DNA of 64,000 nt, from assembly GCF_003205575.1 (NCBI RefSeq), contig NZ_PYBW01000050.1, positions 1 through 64,000 on the forward strand, written 5' to 3'. The position numbers were made by a program, and so were the translations under genes. Under the pieces are notes generated by a model. That model was not told the origin of the DNA and searched no databases. It worked only from the letters and a program-made list of their open reading frames with translations. Positions 49,824 through 60,690 of this stretch are shown piece after piece (the stretch's first letter is position 1; every line of letters starts with the position of its first letter). The DNA is from Streptomyces tateyamensis. Its GTDB lineage: Bacteria > Actinomycetota > Actinomycetes > Streptomycetales > Streptomycetaceae.

Positions 49824-50026
49824 CGCGGGAGAGTCCGGAAGTGCCGCTGGCACAGGCCGGCGCCGAAGGAGCAAGTCCTCCCCGGAATCTCTCAGGCACC
49901 CATACCGCGTGGGCGAGGCGAATCTGGAAAGTGGAACACGGCCGTGCCGTGCGCCCACCCACGGTGCAAGCCGCGCCATGCTGGTCGCGGTGAAGCTCTC
50001 AGGTTTGACGACAGACGGGGAGACTC
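49824..50026 (+). ncRNA. Tandem glycine riboswitch
   Basis: Two glycine aptamers in series. The first begins GCGGGAGAGTCC, includes the conserved CGCCGAAGGAGCAAG and ends with GGAATCTCTCAGGCACCCATACCGCG. The second runs from the following GCGAATCTGGAAAG through GAAGCTCTCAGGTTTGACGACAGACGGGGAG. It lies directly before gcvT, where glycine binding normally switches on glycine cleavage genes. The GAAGGAGC and CTCAGG cores are diagnostic of the family. Confidence 0.93.
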
Positions 50027-50064
50027 CACCCTGACCTGCCTGTTTCCAGACCGGGAGTCCCGCC

Positions 50065-51183
50065 ATGTCCCCGCGCCTGACCGCGCTCGACGCCCTGCAC
50101 CGCGCCCTCGGCGCCACCATGACCGACTTCGCCGGCTGGGACATGCCGCTGCGCTACGGCAGTGAGCGCGAGGAGCACCTCGCCGTCCGCACCAAGGCCG
50201 GTCTCTTCGACCTCTCGCACATGGGCGAGATCACCGTCTCCGGTCCGCAGGCCGGTGAGCTGCTGGACCACGCGCTGGTCGGCTTCATCTCCGCGCTCGG
50301 CGTGCTGCGGGCCCGCTACACCATGATCTGCCGCGAGGACGGCGGGATCCTGGACGACCTGATCGTCTACCGGACCGCCGAGGACGAGTACATGGTGGTC
50401 GCCAACGCCTCCAACGCCCAGGTGGTGCTGGACGCGCTGACCGAGCGCGCGGCCGGCTTCGACGCCGTGGTGCGCGACGACCGGGACGCCTACGCGCTGC
50501 TCGCGGTCCAGGGCCCGGCGGCCAACGCGATCCTCTCCTCGGTCACCGACGCCGACCTGCCCGGCCTGAAGTACTACGCGCTGCTGCCGGCCACCGTGGC
50601 GGACAGGCAGGTCTGGCTGGCCCGCACCGGCTACACCGGCGAGGACGGCTTCGAGATCTTCTGCGCCCCGGCCGACGCCGAGCACCTGTGGCAGGCGCTC
50701 ACCGCGGCCGGCACCCCGCACGGCCTGGTCCCGGCCGGACTGTCCTGCCGCGACACGCTGCGCCTGGAGGCCGGCATGCCGCTGTACGGGCACGAGCTGG
50801 ACACCTCGCTGACCCCGTTCGACGCGGGCCTGGGCCGGGTGGTCCGGTTCGACAAGACCACCAACGGCGGCGAGTTCGTCGGCCGCAAGGCGCTGGAGGC
50901 GGCCGCCGCCCAGGCCGAGGCCAACCCGCCGCGGGTGCTGGTCGGCCTGGTCTCCGAGGGCAAGCGGGTGCCGCGCGCCGAGTACGCGGTGGTGGACGCG
51001 GCCGGCGCCCCGATCGGCCGGATCACCTCCGGCGCCCCCTCCCCCACCCTCGGCAAGCCGATCGCCATCGCCTACCTGGACGCCGCCCACGCCGCCCCCG
51101 GCTCGGCCGTCGCGGTGGACGTGCGCGGCAAGCACGAGCCGGTCGAGGTCGTCGCGCTGCCGTTCTACAAGCGCGCCCGCTGA
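50065..51183 (+). CDS. gcvT: Glycine cleavage system aminomethyltransferase GcvT
   Basis: 372 residues from ATG 50065 with GGGAG upstream. T-protein of the glycine cleavage system, moving the aminomethyl carbon to tetrahydrofolate. Segments: FAGWDMPLRYGSEREEHLAVR near the start, KAGLFDLSHMGE, YTGEDGFEIF, CRDTLRLEAGMPLYGHEL. Under control of the glycine riboswitch. gcvP is not in this window; actinobacteria often encode it elsewhere. Confidence 0.97.
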   Translation: MSPRLTALDALHRALGATMTDFAGWDMPLRYGSEREEHLAVRTKAGLFDLSHMGEITVSGPQAGELLDHALVGFISALGVLRARYTMICREDGGILDDLIVYRTAEDEYMVVANASNAQVVLDALTERAAGFDAVVRDDRDAYALLAVQGPAANAILSSVTDADLPGLKYYALLPATVADRQVWLARTGYTGEDGFEIFCAPADAEHLWQALTAAGTPHGLVPAGLSCRDTLRLEAGMPLYGHELDTSLTPFDAGLGRVVRFDKTTNGGEFVGRKALEAAAAQAEANPPRVLVGLVSEGKRVPRAEYAVVDAAGAPIGRITSGAPSPTLGKPIAIAYLDAAHAAPGSAVAVDVRGKHEPVEVVALPFYKRAR

Positions 51184-51205
51184 CCCGAGGCAGTCCCGTT
51201 CCGCA

Positions 51206-51232
51206 CGCGCTGTCCGGTCTCCGGACAGCGCG
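51206..51232. terminator. Hairpin between gcvT and gcvH
   Basis: A perfect 12-bp stem (51206-51217 with 51221-51232) around TCT. It may attenuate or stabilise the transcript between the two genes. Confidence 0.6.
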
Positions 51233-51267
51233 CGATCCCCGCTTCCCACTGATGGAGAATGAGCCCC

Positions 51268-51651
51268 ATGAGCAACCCGCAGACCCTGCAGTACAGCAAG
51301 GAGCACGAGTGGCTGACCGCCGCCGACGCTGACGGCGTCTCCACGGTCGGCATCACCGAGCACGCCGCCGGCGCGCTCGGCGACATCGTCTACGTGGACC
51401 TGCCCGCCGTGGGTGACACCGTCACCGCCGGCGAGACCTGTGGGGAGCTCGAGTCCACCAAGTCGGTCAGCGACCTGTACTCGCCGGCCAGCGGCGAGGT
51501 CGTCGAGGTCAACCAGGACGTCATCGACGACCCGGCGCTGGTCAACTCCGCTGCCTTCGAGGGTGGCTGGCTGTTCCGGGTGAAGGTCACCGCGACGGAC
51601 GAGCTGATGAGCGCCGACGAGTACACGGCCTTCACCTCCGCCGCAGGCTGA
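51268..51651 (+). CDS. gcvH: Glycine cleavage system H protein GcvH
   Basis: 127 residues. Carries the lipoyl group on Lys in [12 protein letters not shown] (about 60). Start is the second ATG (51268, [15 protein letters not shown]) because GGAG sits 10 bases before it; the ATG at 51259 lies too close to that site. Confidence 0.96.
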   Translation: MSNPQTLQYSKEHEWLTAADADGVSTVGITEHAAGALGDIVYVDLPAVGDTVTAGETCGELESTKSVSDLYSPASGEVVEVNQDVIDDPALVNSAAFEGGWLFRVKVTATDELMSADEYTAFTSAAG

Positions 51652-51664
51652 CCGACCTTCGGGG

Positions 51665-51692
51665 GGGGCGGCCGCAGCGCGGCGGCCGCCCC
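51665..51692 (+). terminator. Hairpin after gcvH
   Basis: An 11-bp stem (51665-51675 with 51682-51692) around AGCGCG, after a G-tract, between gcvH and glyA. Possibly a partial terminator within the operon. Confidence 0.55.
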
Positions 51693-51733
51693 GCCCGGTA
51701 ACCCCCCGCACCGCCCCACGGGAAGACGCCACC

Positions 51734-53002
<1,269 letters not shown>

Positions 53003-53040
53003 GACCTGTCCGACAGGTCAGGGCCTGTCCGACAGGCCCT
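53003..53040 (+). terminator. Two tandem hairpins after glyA
   Basis: GACCTG-TCCGA-CAGGTC (53003-53019) is followed directly by AGGGCCTG-TCCGA-CAGGCCCT (53020-53040). Both share the same TCCGA loop, which suggests duplication. Confidence 0.65.
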
Positions 53041-53185
53041 CGTCCCACCAGCGGGCCCGTGCTCGGCGTCACCACGCCGGGCCGGCCCGTTCTCCCGGGG
53101 CACCGCGCACACTGGAACGTGAGCCGGTGCCCCGCGCCGTGTCTCCTTCACCTCCGGTCCACGAGACCAGACAAGGACGTCCCCC

Positions 53186-54553
<1,368 letters not shown>

Positions 54554-54600
54554 TCGGACGGTTCCGTGACCGCCTCGCAACGGCCTGTGTCCCCACTCGG

Positions 54601-54680
54601 ATGAATTCCGACCAGCCGATCCCGTAGAGTTTGCGCTCGGTAGGCGTAGCGCTACAGCAGGCCTACGGGATGACACGGTC
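54601..54680 (+). promoter_or_regulatory. Candidate promoter and nested dyad before the kinase/phosphatase/vWA cluster
   Basis: A -10-like TAGAGT lies at 54625-54630. Downstream is a nested dyad: GTAGGC (54640-54645) pairs with GCCTAC (54661-54666), and inside it GTAGC/GCTAC (54646-54655) forms a perfect palindrome. This is operator-like and is the only strong symmetry before the first cluster gene. Promoter quality is modest. Confidence 0.45.
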
Positions 54681-55094
54681 ATGGGGGCGACAGTCATGGA
54701 CCCGATCAGCGCCACCGCTATTGCGGCAGCGGCCATTGCAGCCAAGAGCACTCTCGAAGCGGCGGCCCAGGAGGCAGGCAAAGCCTCCTGGGGTGGCGCG
54801 GCGCGCGTCGTCGAGCGGATCCGGGCCCGGTTCGGCGGGGACCGCCAGGCGCAGCAGGTGCTGGAACGCGCCCAGCGGAACCCGCAGGACGAGTCGGCGA
54901 CAGCACTGCTGCGGGCACTGCTGCAGTCCCTCATGCAGGGCGACCCCGTCTTCGCCGACGAACTGCGCACGCTGGTCGACGACGCGGTAGCCGCCCAGGG
55001 TCCAGCGGGTTCGGCGGTGAACGCGGCCGTGATCAAGAACGTCCAGGTGAACCAAGGCCCGGTCGAGGTCCACGGCGACCTGAACTTCAACTGA
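54681..55094 (+). CDS. Small helical protein with beta-prone amyloid-like tail (cluster gene 1)
   Basis: 137 residues from ATG 54681 (132 if ATG 54696 is used). The first ~105 residues are alanine-rich and helical, resembling small helical domains seen at the N-terminus of actinobacterial conflict-system proteins. The last ~20 residues are beta-prone and polar, with QGPVEVHGDLN at 125-135. The next protein carries the matching spacing Q-x2-V-x3-G-x2-N at 92-102. No enzymatic motif is visible. It could be an adaptor or a regulatory partner for the downstream P-loop protein. It ends 28 bases before that gene. Confidence 0.7.
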   Translation: MGATVMDPISATAIAAAAIAAKSTLEAAAQEAGKASWGGAARVVERIRARFGGDRQAQQVLERAQRNPQDESATALLRALLQSLMQGDPVFADELRTLVDDAVAAQGPAGSAVNAAVIKNVQVNQGPVEVHGDLNFN

Positions 55095-55122
55095 CCGCAC
55101 CGCGAGAGCACTGGTCGAAGAC

Positions 55123-57315
55123 GTGGACACATCTGCCACCCCGCCGACCGACGGGTCGCCGTCCGACCGGACCCCCGGGGCCGCCGCGCCCCCGTCCACC
55201 GGCTCGGCACCGGCTCCGGCGCCGCCCGCCGACGGGCCACTGAGCGAGGCGGACGCGCTGCGTCAACTGGCCGGCACCGTCGAGCCGGACCCGGACCGCG
55301 AAGAGAGCGCACAGGCCGCCGCGATCGCAGGACTGATCGCCGAGCGCCTGCAGGGATCGGCCTCCGGCCTGACCATCGGCACCCTTGCCATGTTCCAGGA
55401 CACGGTCAGCTTCGGCGGCAGCTTCAACGCCGCCGGCCGCTCCGCCGCCGCGGACCACGGGCGCTCCGCACTGGTTCGGATCGAGGCCGACGAGCAGACC
55501 GGTTTCGTCACGCACTTCCTCCAGCCGCCGGGATACGCCACTGCCGCCAAGGTGCTGAGTGAGCGTCACCTTCTGGTACTGGCCGCGCCGCCGGGCACTG
55601 GGCGCGAGGCGGCCGCGGTGAACCTGGTGGCCGAGGCGCTGGCGCTGCACGGCGCAAGCGACGGCGGCACGAGCTATTGGGTCACCGAACCCGAGGCGAT
55701 AGCCGGAACCGACTGGCACCCGCCCCACCAGGAGGCCGGCTACCTGCTGGTGGTCGACGATACCGAGGCGGGCCGCGACTTCACGGCCCGGACCGTGGAC
55801 ACCCACTGGCTGGTCGCCCTCGGAGCCCGGCTGAAGGCCGCCCGAAGCTTCCTGGTGCTGGTCACCGGACCAGCCCGGGGCGCCCTGGCCAGGACGGCGG
55901 ATCGGTCCGATCAGGTCAGGACCGACCTCGGCATGGTGGACCCGGCGGGGGTACTGCGCCATCGGGTCCTTGGCCACCAAGCCACCGACGCAGAACACGC
56001 CCAGCTGGAAAGGCTGTTGGCCGATTCCGGTGCCGCCCGGGCGCTGCGCGAGCAGCCCACTCCCGCCGTGGCGGTGCGGCTCGCCGGTGTACTGCGGGCC
56101 GGGGGCGACCTGGCCCGCGAGGTTGCGCTGGTGCGCGACCCCAGTGAGCAGGTGCACCGCTGGTTCGTCCACCACGATGATCCGGCCACGGTCTGCTTTG
56201 CCCTGGCCGCCGCGGTGCTGGAGGACTGCGGGTACCTCACCGTCGCCGATGCGGCGCTGCGCCTGTATGCGTCGGTGGCCCCGCCGGAGGCTTCGCCGTA
56301 CGGCATCCGGTTCCTGGACCGGCTCGCTCAGGAGCAGCCCTGGATCTCGATCAATCCCTCGGACTCGGCTTCCGGCCCGCCCCGGGTGGCGTTCCGCAGT
56401 GAGCTGATCGGGCAGTCCTTGCTGAGCCACGCCTGGACCTACCAGGACGGGCAACGCGACGCCTTGGTCGGCTGGCTCCGCTCGCTGCTGGTCCACCCGG
56501 ACGTCACAGTGCGGGCCAAGGCGGCGGTGGCCGCCGGCATCCTGGCTTGGAGCGACCACGAGCACGCGGTGCACCGCTTCCTGCGAAGCTGGGCCGGGAG
56601 CGAGGCCGGGCCGGTGCGCCAGGCTGCCGCCAGCGCGTTGACCGTCGTGGCCAGCCGCGCCGAACTGACCGAATGGGTCTGGGACCTGCTGGACGGCTGG
56701 GTCGACGGTGGCCGGTCCACCGTCGACCGGCGGCTCGCCAAGACCGCAGCGACGGCGGTCGGCGGCGTGCTCGGCAAGCATCAACCCCACCGGGCCCTGC
56801 GACTGCTGCGCACCGCGCTGGACTGGCAGGGTGACTGGGGCAACCTGACCACGGTCGCCTGGAGCTGCCTCGCGTTGATCGAGCAGGACCGCGAACGCGA
56901 CGTGCTGACCGCTCTTTTGTCCTGGTCCGCCGCTCAGGACCGATCTCCGATGGTGGCCAAGTCGCTCTCGGTGTTCCTATTCACCGCCGGCCGCACGGAC
57001 TCCGGTGACGGTGTTCCGACTCTGCTCCTGCGGGCCCGTGAGCTGCGACCGGAACTGACCGAGCTGTGGGCCCGCGCACTGGGCCGCCGACCGATTCAGG
57101 ACCAGGCCCTGCCAATCCTGCGGGAGTGGGTGGACTGCTACCGCAAGGACGACCGCACCGCGGCTGAACTGCGCGCGCTGATCGGCCGGGTGGCCGCACT
57201 GCCGGGCAAGCACCGCGAGCGGCTCACCTACTACTTGGACCGATGGTCGCGGGACCGCGACCAGCCCTCCCCCGGCGCTGCGGCGCTGCTCGATGTGGTG
57301 GAACGACTCCCCTGA
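55123..57315 (+). CDS. P-loop-like protein with HEAT-like C-terminal repeats (cluster gene 2)
   Basis: 730 residues from GTG 55123. Residues 1-45 are Pro/Ala-rich and disordered. At 84-102 a beta-prone segment includes QDTVSFGGSFN. Around 151-162 the sequence LVLAAPPGTGRE resembles a Walker A motif with Lys replaced by Arg, and LLVVDD at 208-213 resembles Walker B, so a degenerate or divergent NTPase (STAND/AAA-like) is likely. Residues about 400-700 are helical repeat-like (VRAKAAVAAGILAWSDHEHA, then VRQAAASALTVVASR), consistent with HEAT or similar repeats. Family not identified. The next gene starts 10 bases downstream. Confidence 0.72.
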   Translation: MDTSATPPTDGSPSDRTPGAAAPPSTGSAPAPAPPADGPLSEADALRQLAGTVEPDPDREESAQAAAIAGLIAERLQGSASGLTIGTLAMFQDTVSFGGSFNAAGRSAAADHGRSALVRIEADEQTGFVTHFLQPPGYATAAKVLSERHLLVLAAPPGTGREAAAVNLVAEALALHGASDGGTSYWVTEPEAIAGTDWHPPHQEAGYLLVVDDTEAGRDFTARTVDTHWLVALGARLKAARSFLVLVTGPARGALARTADRSDQVRTDLGMVDPAGVLRHRVLGHQATDAEHAQLERLLADSGAARALREQPTPAVAVRLAGVLRAGGDLAREVALVRDPSEQVHRWFVHHDDPATVCFALAAAVLEDCGYLTVADAALRLYASVAPPEASPYGIRFLDRLAQEQPWISINPSDSASGPPRVAFRSELIGQSLLSHAWTYQDGQRDALVGWLRSLLVHPDVTVRAKAAVAAGILAWSDHEHAVHRFLRSWAGSEAGPVRQAAASALTVVASRAELTEWVWDLLDGWVDGGRSTVDRRLAKTAATAVGGVLGKHQPHRALRLLRTALDWQGDWGNLTTVAWSCLALIEQDRERDVLTALLSWSAAQDRSPMVAKSLSVFLFTAGRTDSGDGVPTLLLRARELRPELTELWARALGRRPIQDQALPILREWVDCYRKDDRTAAELRALIGRVAALPGKHRERLTYYLDRWSRDRDQPSPGAAALLDVVERLP

Positions 57316-57325
57316 GGAGCTGCTC

Positions 57326-58444
57326 ATGACCCAGTTGACCTACGACCCCGTGCTCAGCTGCGTGGACGTCGCGCCGCTGCGCCTGCTGAACCCGCTGCGC
57401 TCACCGGAGCCGGGGCGAGCCCTGGTGCTGGTTCCGCACTCCGGATCAGCCGTCACCGTGCGCCCAGGGGAGAGTGTGCCCTCGGCCCGGTTCGGCGGCT
57501 ACTACAAGGCCTACACGGTGGACCTGACGGACCACCGCCTCGCCCTCGCCATTCCACTGCTGAGCCGGGACGTGTCATTCGCCTTCCAGAGCTCGGTGAC
57601 CCTGACCTGCCGAGTGACCGACCCGGCCGAGGTGGTGGCCCGCGGGATCCGCGACATGAGCGGGGCCCTGTTCGAGGCCGTACGGCGGATCCTGCGCACG
57701 GTCTCCGCCCGGTACGACATCTCGGAGTTCCACCAGGCTGAGCAGGCGCTCAACGAGGCGGTTCGCGGCCTGGACGGTGACGGCGCGATCCGGCTGGCCG
57801 ACATCCACGTCGAGCTGCTGGTGGACGCCGACGAAGCGGCCGGCAGCGGACGCGAGTTCCGTGCGGTGGCGCGGGAGACCCGGCTGGGGTCGATGCGGCG
57901 GCACCGGCACCTGGACATGATGCGCGAGGAGGGGGTCGAGGGCCTGCTTGCCGAGCTGGTGGAGAAGGAGGGGGCGCCGGCGGCGCTCGCCTGGATCGAG
58001 AAGGCCGAGGCCGCTGAGCGAACCGAACTCTTCTCCACGCTGAAGCTGGTACTGGAGCGCGGCGACGCGGAGCGTGAGCCCTACGAGATCGCCGCGACCG
58101 AGAAGTTGGTGATGGAGCGGATGCTCGGCGGCTCCGCGGCACCGTTCGGCGGTACCCGCAGCAGGTTGCGCGGCTCCCTCGCGCTACCTGCCCCCGCCGG
58201 GCTCGAGTCGTCCGCCCCAAGCCACCCGGCAGACCCGGCACCCGACCGCGCGGCGGCGCTGGCGGGCGAGGTGGTCAGCCGCCGCACCTGTGAGCCGCCG
58301 GAGGACGAGCCGGTGGCGCGCCCGGCGTCGACGCCGCCACCGACCGGCGGTGCGCCGGAACCCGCACCCGAGCCGGTGGAGATGACCGCTCCGGTCAGCC
58401 GGGTACGTGGACTGCGTCCGCGAAACGGTGGTGGGGCCCGATGA
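57326..58444 (+). CDS. Band-7/SPFH-like protein (cluster gene 3)
   Basis: 372 residues from ATG 57326, with GAGGAG 6 bases upstream. Residues about 45-190 look like an SPFH/prohibitin-type domain (SSVTLTCRVTDPAEVVARGI, then RRILRTVSARYDISEF). No N-terminal membrane anchor is seen, unlike classical stomatins, so it may act in the cytoplasm as an oligomeric scaffold. The C-terminal ~90 residues are Pro-rich and end in SRVRGLRPRNG, similar to SRVRGIARL in the kinase. The stop overlaps the phosphatase start (ATGA). Confidence 0.65.
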   Translation: MTQLTYDPVLSCVDVAPLRLLNPLRSPEPGRALVLVPHSGSAVTVRPGESVPSARFGGYYKAYTVDLTDHRLALAIPLLSRDVSFAFQSSVTLTCRVTDPAEVVARGIRDMSGALFEAVRRILRTVSARYDISEFHQAEQALNEAVRGLDGDGAIRLADIHVELLVDADEAAGSGREFRAVARETRLGSMRRHRHLDMMREEGVEGLLAELVEKEGAPAALAWIEKAEAAERTELFSTLKLVLERGDAEREPYEIAATEKLVMERMLGGSAAPFGGTRSRLRGSLALPAPAGLESSAPSHPADPAPDRAAALAGEVVSRRTCEPPEDEPVARPASTPPPTGGAPEPAPEPVEMTAPVSRVRGLRPRNGGGAR

Positions 58445-59487
58445 GCACCCCCGCAGCCCTGCCGGCGCTCGCCCCGCCGATTCCGCGTCAGATCGCGCTG
58501 GCACACTGTGAATCGGACTACCTGGCGCTGAGCGTCTGGCTGGAGCGTCGTCCTCAGCTCGGCGAGGACGCCGAGCCGTTGGTGCTCCACCACCGTCCCA
58601 GCGGCAGCGGGCTGCTGGCGGTGTTCGACGGCTCCGGCGGTTCCGGGTCCAGCGCCGCCTGGCAGGATCCACGCGGCCACACCCGCACCGGGGCCTGGGT
58701 GGGCTCCCGGGTGGCCCGGCTCGGAGCCGAGCGCTGGTTCGCCCAGCACGTCGAGCAGGCCGCCGAGCCGGACGCCGAGTCATTGCAGGAGCAGTTGCGC
58801 GACCTGCTGACCCGGGTCCAGTCGCCGACCCGCAGCAAGGTGATCGGTAGCATGCGCCGACAACTGCCCACCACCATGGCGGCGATCAGCTATCGGCCGC
58901 AAACGGGTAGCCATCTGGTCGAAGCGCTGTGGGCCGGCGACTCGCGTGGCTATGTGCTGCGGCCGGAAACCGGACTCCACCCACTGACCCGGGATCACAC
59001 AGAGGAGACCGACGCACTCGTCCAGCTGACCCAGGATCCGCCGATGACCAACGTGCTCAGCGCGGACCGCGCGTTCGTGGTCGCCACCTCCGGCATCCAG
59101 ACGCGCTCGAAGTGCGTGATGATCTGTGCCACCGACGGCTTCTTCGGGTACGTCAGCACGCCCGCCGACTTCGAGCTGCACCTGCTGACGACACTGGCCG
59201 GCGCCGGAACTATGCACGAGTGGGCGCAGGCCCTGGCCGCGCGGGTGGCGACCTACACCGGCGACGACGCGTCGCTCGCGCTGGTGGCGGTGGGCTACCC
59301 CGGGTTCGACGAGCTGCGGGCGACCTTCACGGGGCGGACCCATCAGATCCTCGCGTGGCTGACTCCCCGGCCCGACCCGGATGACCAGGAGCGGATGCGC
59401 CAGTGGCGTGAGCAGCGTTGGGCCGAGTACCGGACGGAATACGAAAAGTTCATGCCGCCGATTCCCGTACCGGAGGAGGAGCAGTGA
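58441..59487 (+). CDS. PP2C-family serine/threonine phosphatase (cluster gene 4)
   Basis: 348 residues from ATG 58441. PP2C metal-site motifs in order: VFDGSGG (DGxGG, residues 61-67), WAGDSRGY (GDSR, 164-171), CATDGFFG (TDG, 229-236) and GDDASLAL (DDxS, 274-281). The N-terminal RxxxNED-type metal motif is weak. It would reverse the kinase's phosphorylations. The start overlaps the previous gene by 4 bases and its stop overlaps the kinase start (GTGA), giving strong translational coupling. Confidence 0.9.
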   Translation: MSTPAALPALAPPIPRQIALAHCESDYLALSVWLERRPQLGEDAEPLVLHHRPSGSGLLAVFDGSGGSGSSAAWQDPRGHTRTGAWVGSRVARLGAERWFAQHVEQAAEPDAESLQEQLRDLLTRVQSPTRSKVIGSMRRQLPTTMAAISYRPQTGSHLVEALWAGDSRGYVLRPETGLHPLTRDHTEETDALVQLTQDPPMTNVLSADRAFVVATSGIQTRSKCVMICATDGFFGYVSTPADFELHLLTTLAGAGTMHEWAQALAARVATYTGDDASLALVAVGYPGFDELRATFTGRTHQILAWLTPRPDPDDQERMRQWREQRWAEYRTEYEKFMPPIPVPEEEQ

Positions 59488-60662
59488 AGAAGGACGGGCT
59501 GGTAAACGGCTACCGTATCGTCAGCTCACCCACCAACGCCGGTGGTGGCAAGTGCCTGTGGGCCTTCGCCGAGAAGGACGACACCCAGTACTTCATCAAG
59601 CAGTTCCTGAAGCCGAAGCGCCCTGGCCCGAGCTCGCCCGGCAGCGAGCAGAGCAAGCGCCGGCGTCTGGCCCTGTGCGAGGAGTTCGAACAGCGCCACC
59701 GCGCGATCATGCGAGTGCTCACCCCGGACATGCCGGGCGGCGGGCACTTGGTTCTCGCCACCGACTTCTTCGCTGCCGGTAGCACCTACTACAAGGTGAC
59801 CGCCCGGATCGACACCTCGACCCTGGACCAGCCGCAGAGCCTCGACCCGCGCCACAAGGCCGTGCTGCTCAAGACCCTGATGGTCAGCCTGCAACTGCTG
59901 CACGGCATCGACGTGGTGCACGGCGACCTGAAGCCGGCGAACGTGCTCATCCAGAAGCAGGGGACAAGCGCCTTCTACGTCGCCAAGCTGATCGACTTCG
60001 ACGACTCCTACCTGAGCGGGAACCCACCCGCCCCGGACGAGATCGCCGGTGATTCGCTCTACGGAGCGCCCGAATGGCTGCGCTACCTCCAGCAGGACCC
60101 GTCGGTGAAACCGCGCGAACTCACCTGCGCGGTGGATATCTTCGCTCTCGGCCTGATGATTCATCAGTACCTGACCGGAGGACTTCCCGGCTACCTGGAC
60201 CGGTACAGCTCGCCGGCCGACGCGCTCAACGCAGGAGCTGAGCTCGTGCTGGACTCCCGCCTGACCGACCAGATGCGCGGCCTGCTCCGGGGCATGCTCG
60301 CGGCCGACCCGCGGGCACGGCCGCGAGTGGGAACGGTGCTCACCGCGCTCAAGGACCCGGAGGTGTGCGAACTGCGGTACCGCCGGCCCGGCACCTCGCG
60401 GTCGGCGGTGCCCCCGCCCTCCGCCCCGGCGCCGGCCGAGGTCACCCATACCACTGGCCCCGGCGAGCTGCCTCTCAGCCGGGTTCGCGGAATCGCCCGG
60501 CTCGTGCCGCCGGAGCTGGCTACCTGTCCGCCGGTCGCAACGGAGCCCGCGGCACCGCCGACGCCCGTCACGCCGCCCGCCCCCGAACCGCCCGGCGCCG
60601 CCACTGAGCCGGAGGCCCCAAAGTCCCGAGTGCGGATCCGCCTGCGCGACCCACGAAGCTGA
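59484..60662 (+). CDS. TerY-P-type protein kinase (cluster gene 5)
   Basis: 392 residues from GTG 59484. Eukaryotic-type kinase fold: VAIK-like Lys39 in FIKQF, HGDLKPAN (146-153) with the catalytic Asp148 and Asn153, DFD at 171-173 in place of DFG, and APE at 195-197. HGDLKPxN and IDFDDS-type sequences are typical of the kinases that accompany TerY-like vWA proteins. After residue 300 comes a disordered Pro-rich tail with SRVRG at 332-336 and a closing SRVRIRLRDPRS. No membrane segment. Coupled to the phosphatase by a 4-base overlap. Confidence 0.88.
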   Translation: MKKDGLVNGYRIVSSPTNAGGGKCLWAFAEKDDTQYFIKQFLKPKRPGPSSPGSEQSKRRRLALCEEFEQRHRAIMRVLTPDMPGGGHLVLATDFFAAGSTYYKVTARIDTSTLDQPQSLDPRHKAVLLKTLMVSLQLLHGIDVVHGDLKPANVLIQKQGTSAFYVAKLIDFDDSYLSGNPPAPDEIAGDSLYGAPEWLRYLQQDPSVKPRELTCAVDIFALGLMIHQYLTGGLPGYLDRYSSPADALNAGAELVLDSRLTDQMRGLLRGMLAADPRARPRVGTVLTALKDPEVCELRYRRPGTSRSAVPPPSAPAPAEVTHTTGPGELPLSRVRGIARLVPPELATCPPVATEPAAPPTPVTPPAPEPPGAATEPEAPKSRVRIRLRDPRS

Positions 60663-60690
60663 CCGCCCTGAGCCAATCGAGGAGTAACCC

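Noticed and set aside
53041-53185. A small gene between glyA and sdaA
   Set aside because: No frame has a ribosome site and the sequence is a hairpin followed by ordinary spacer.
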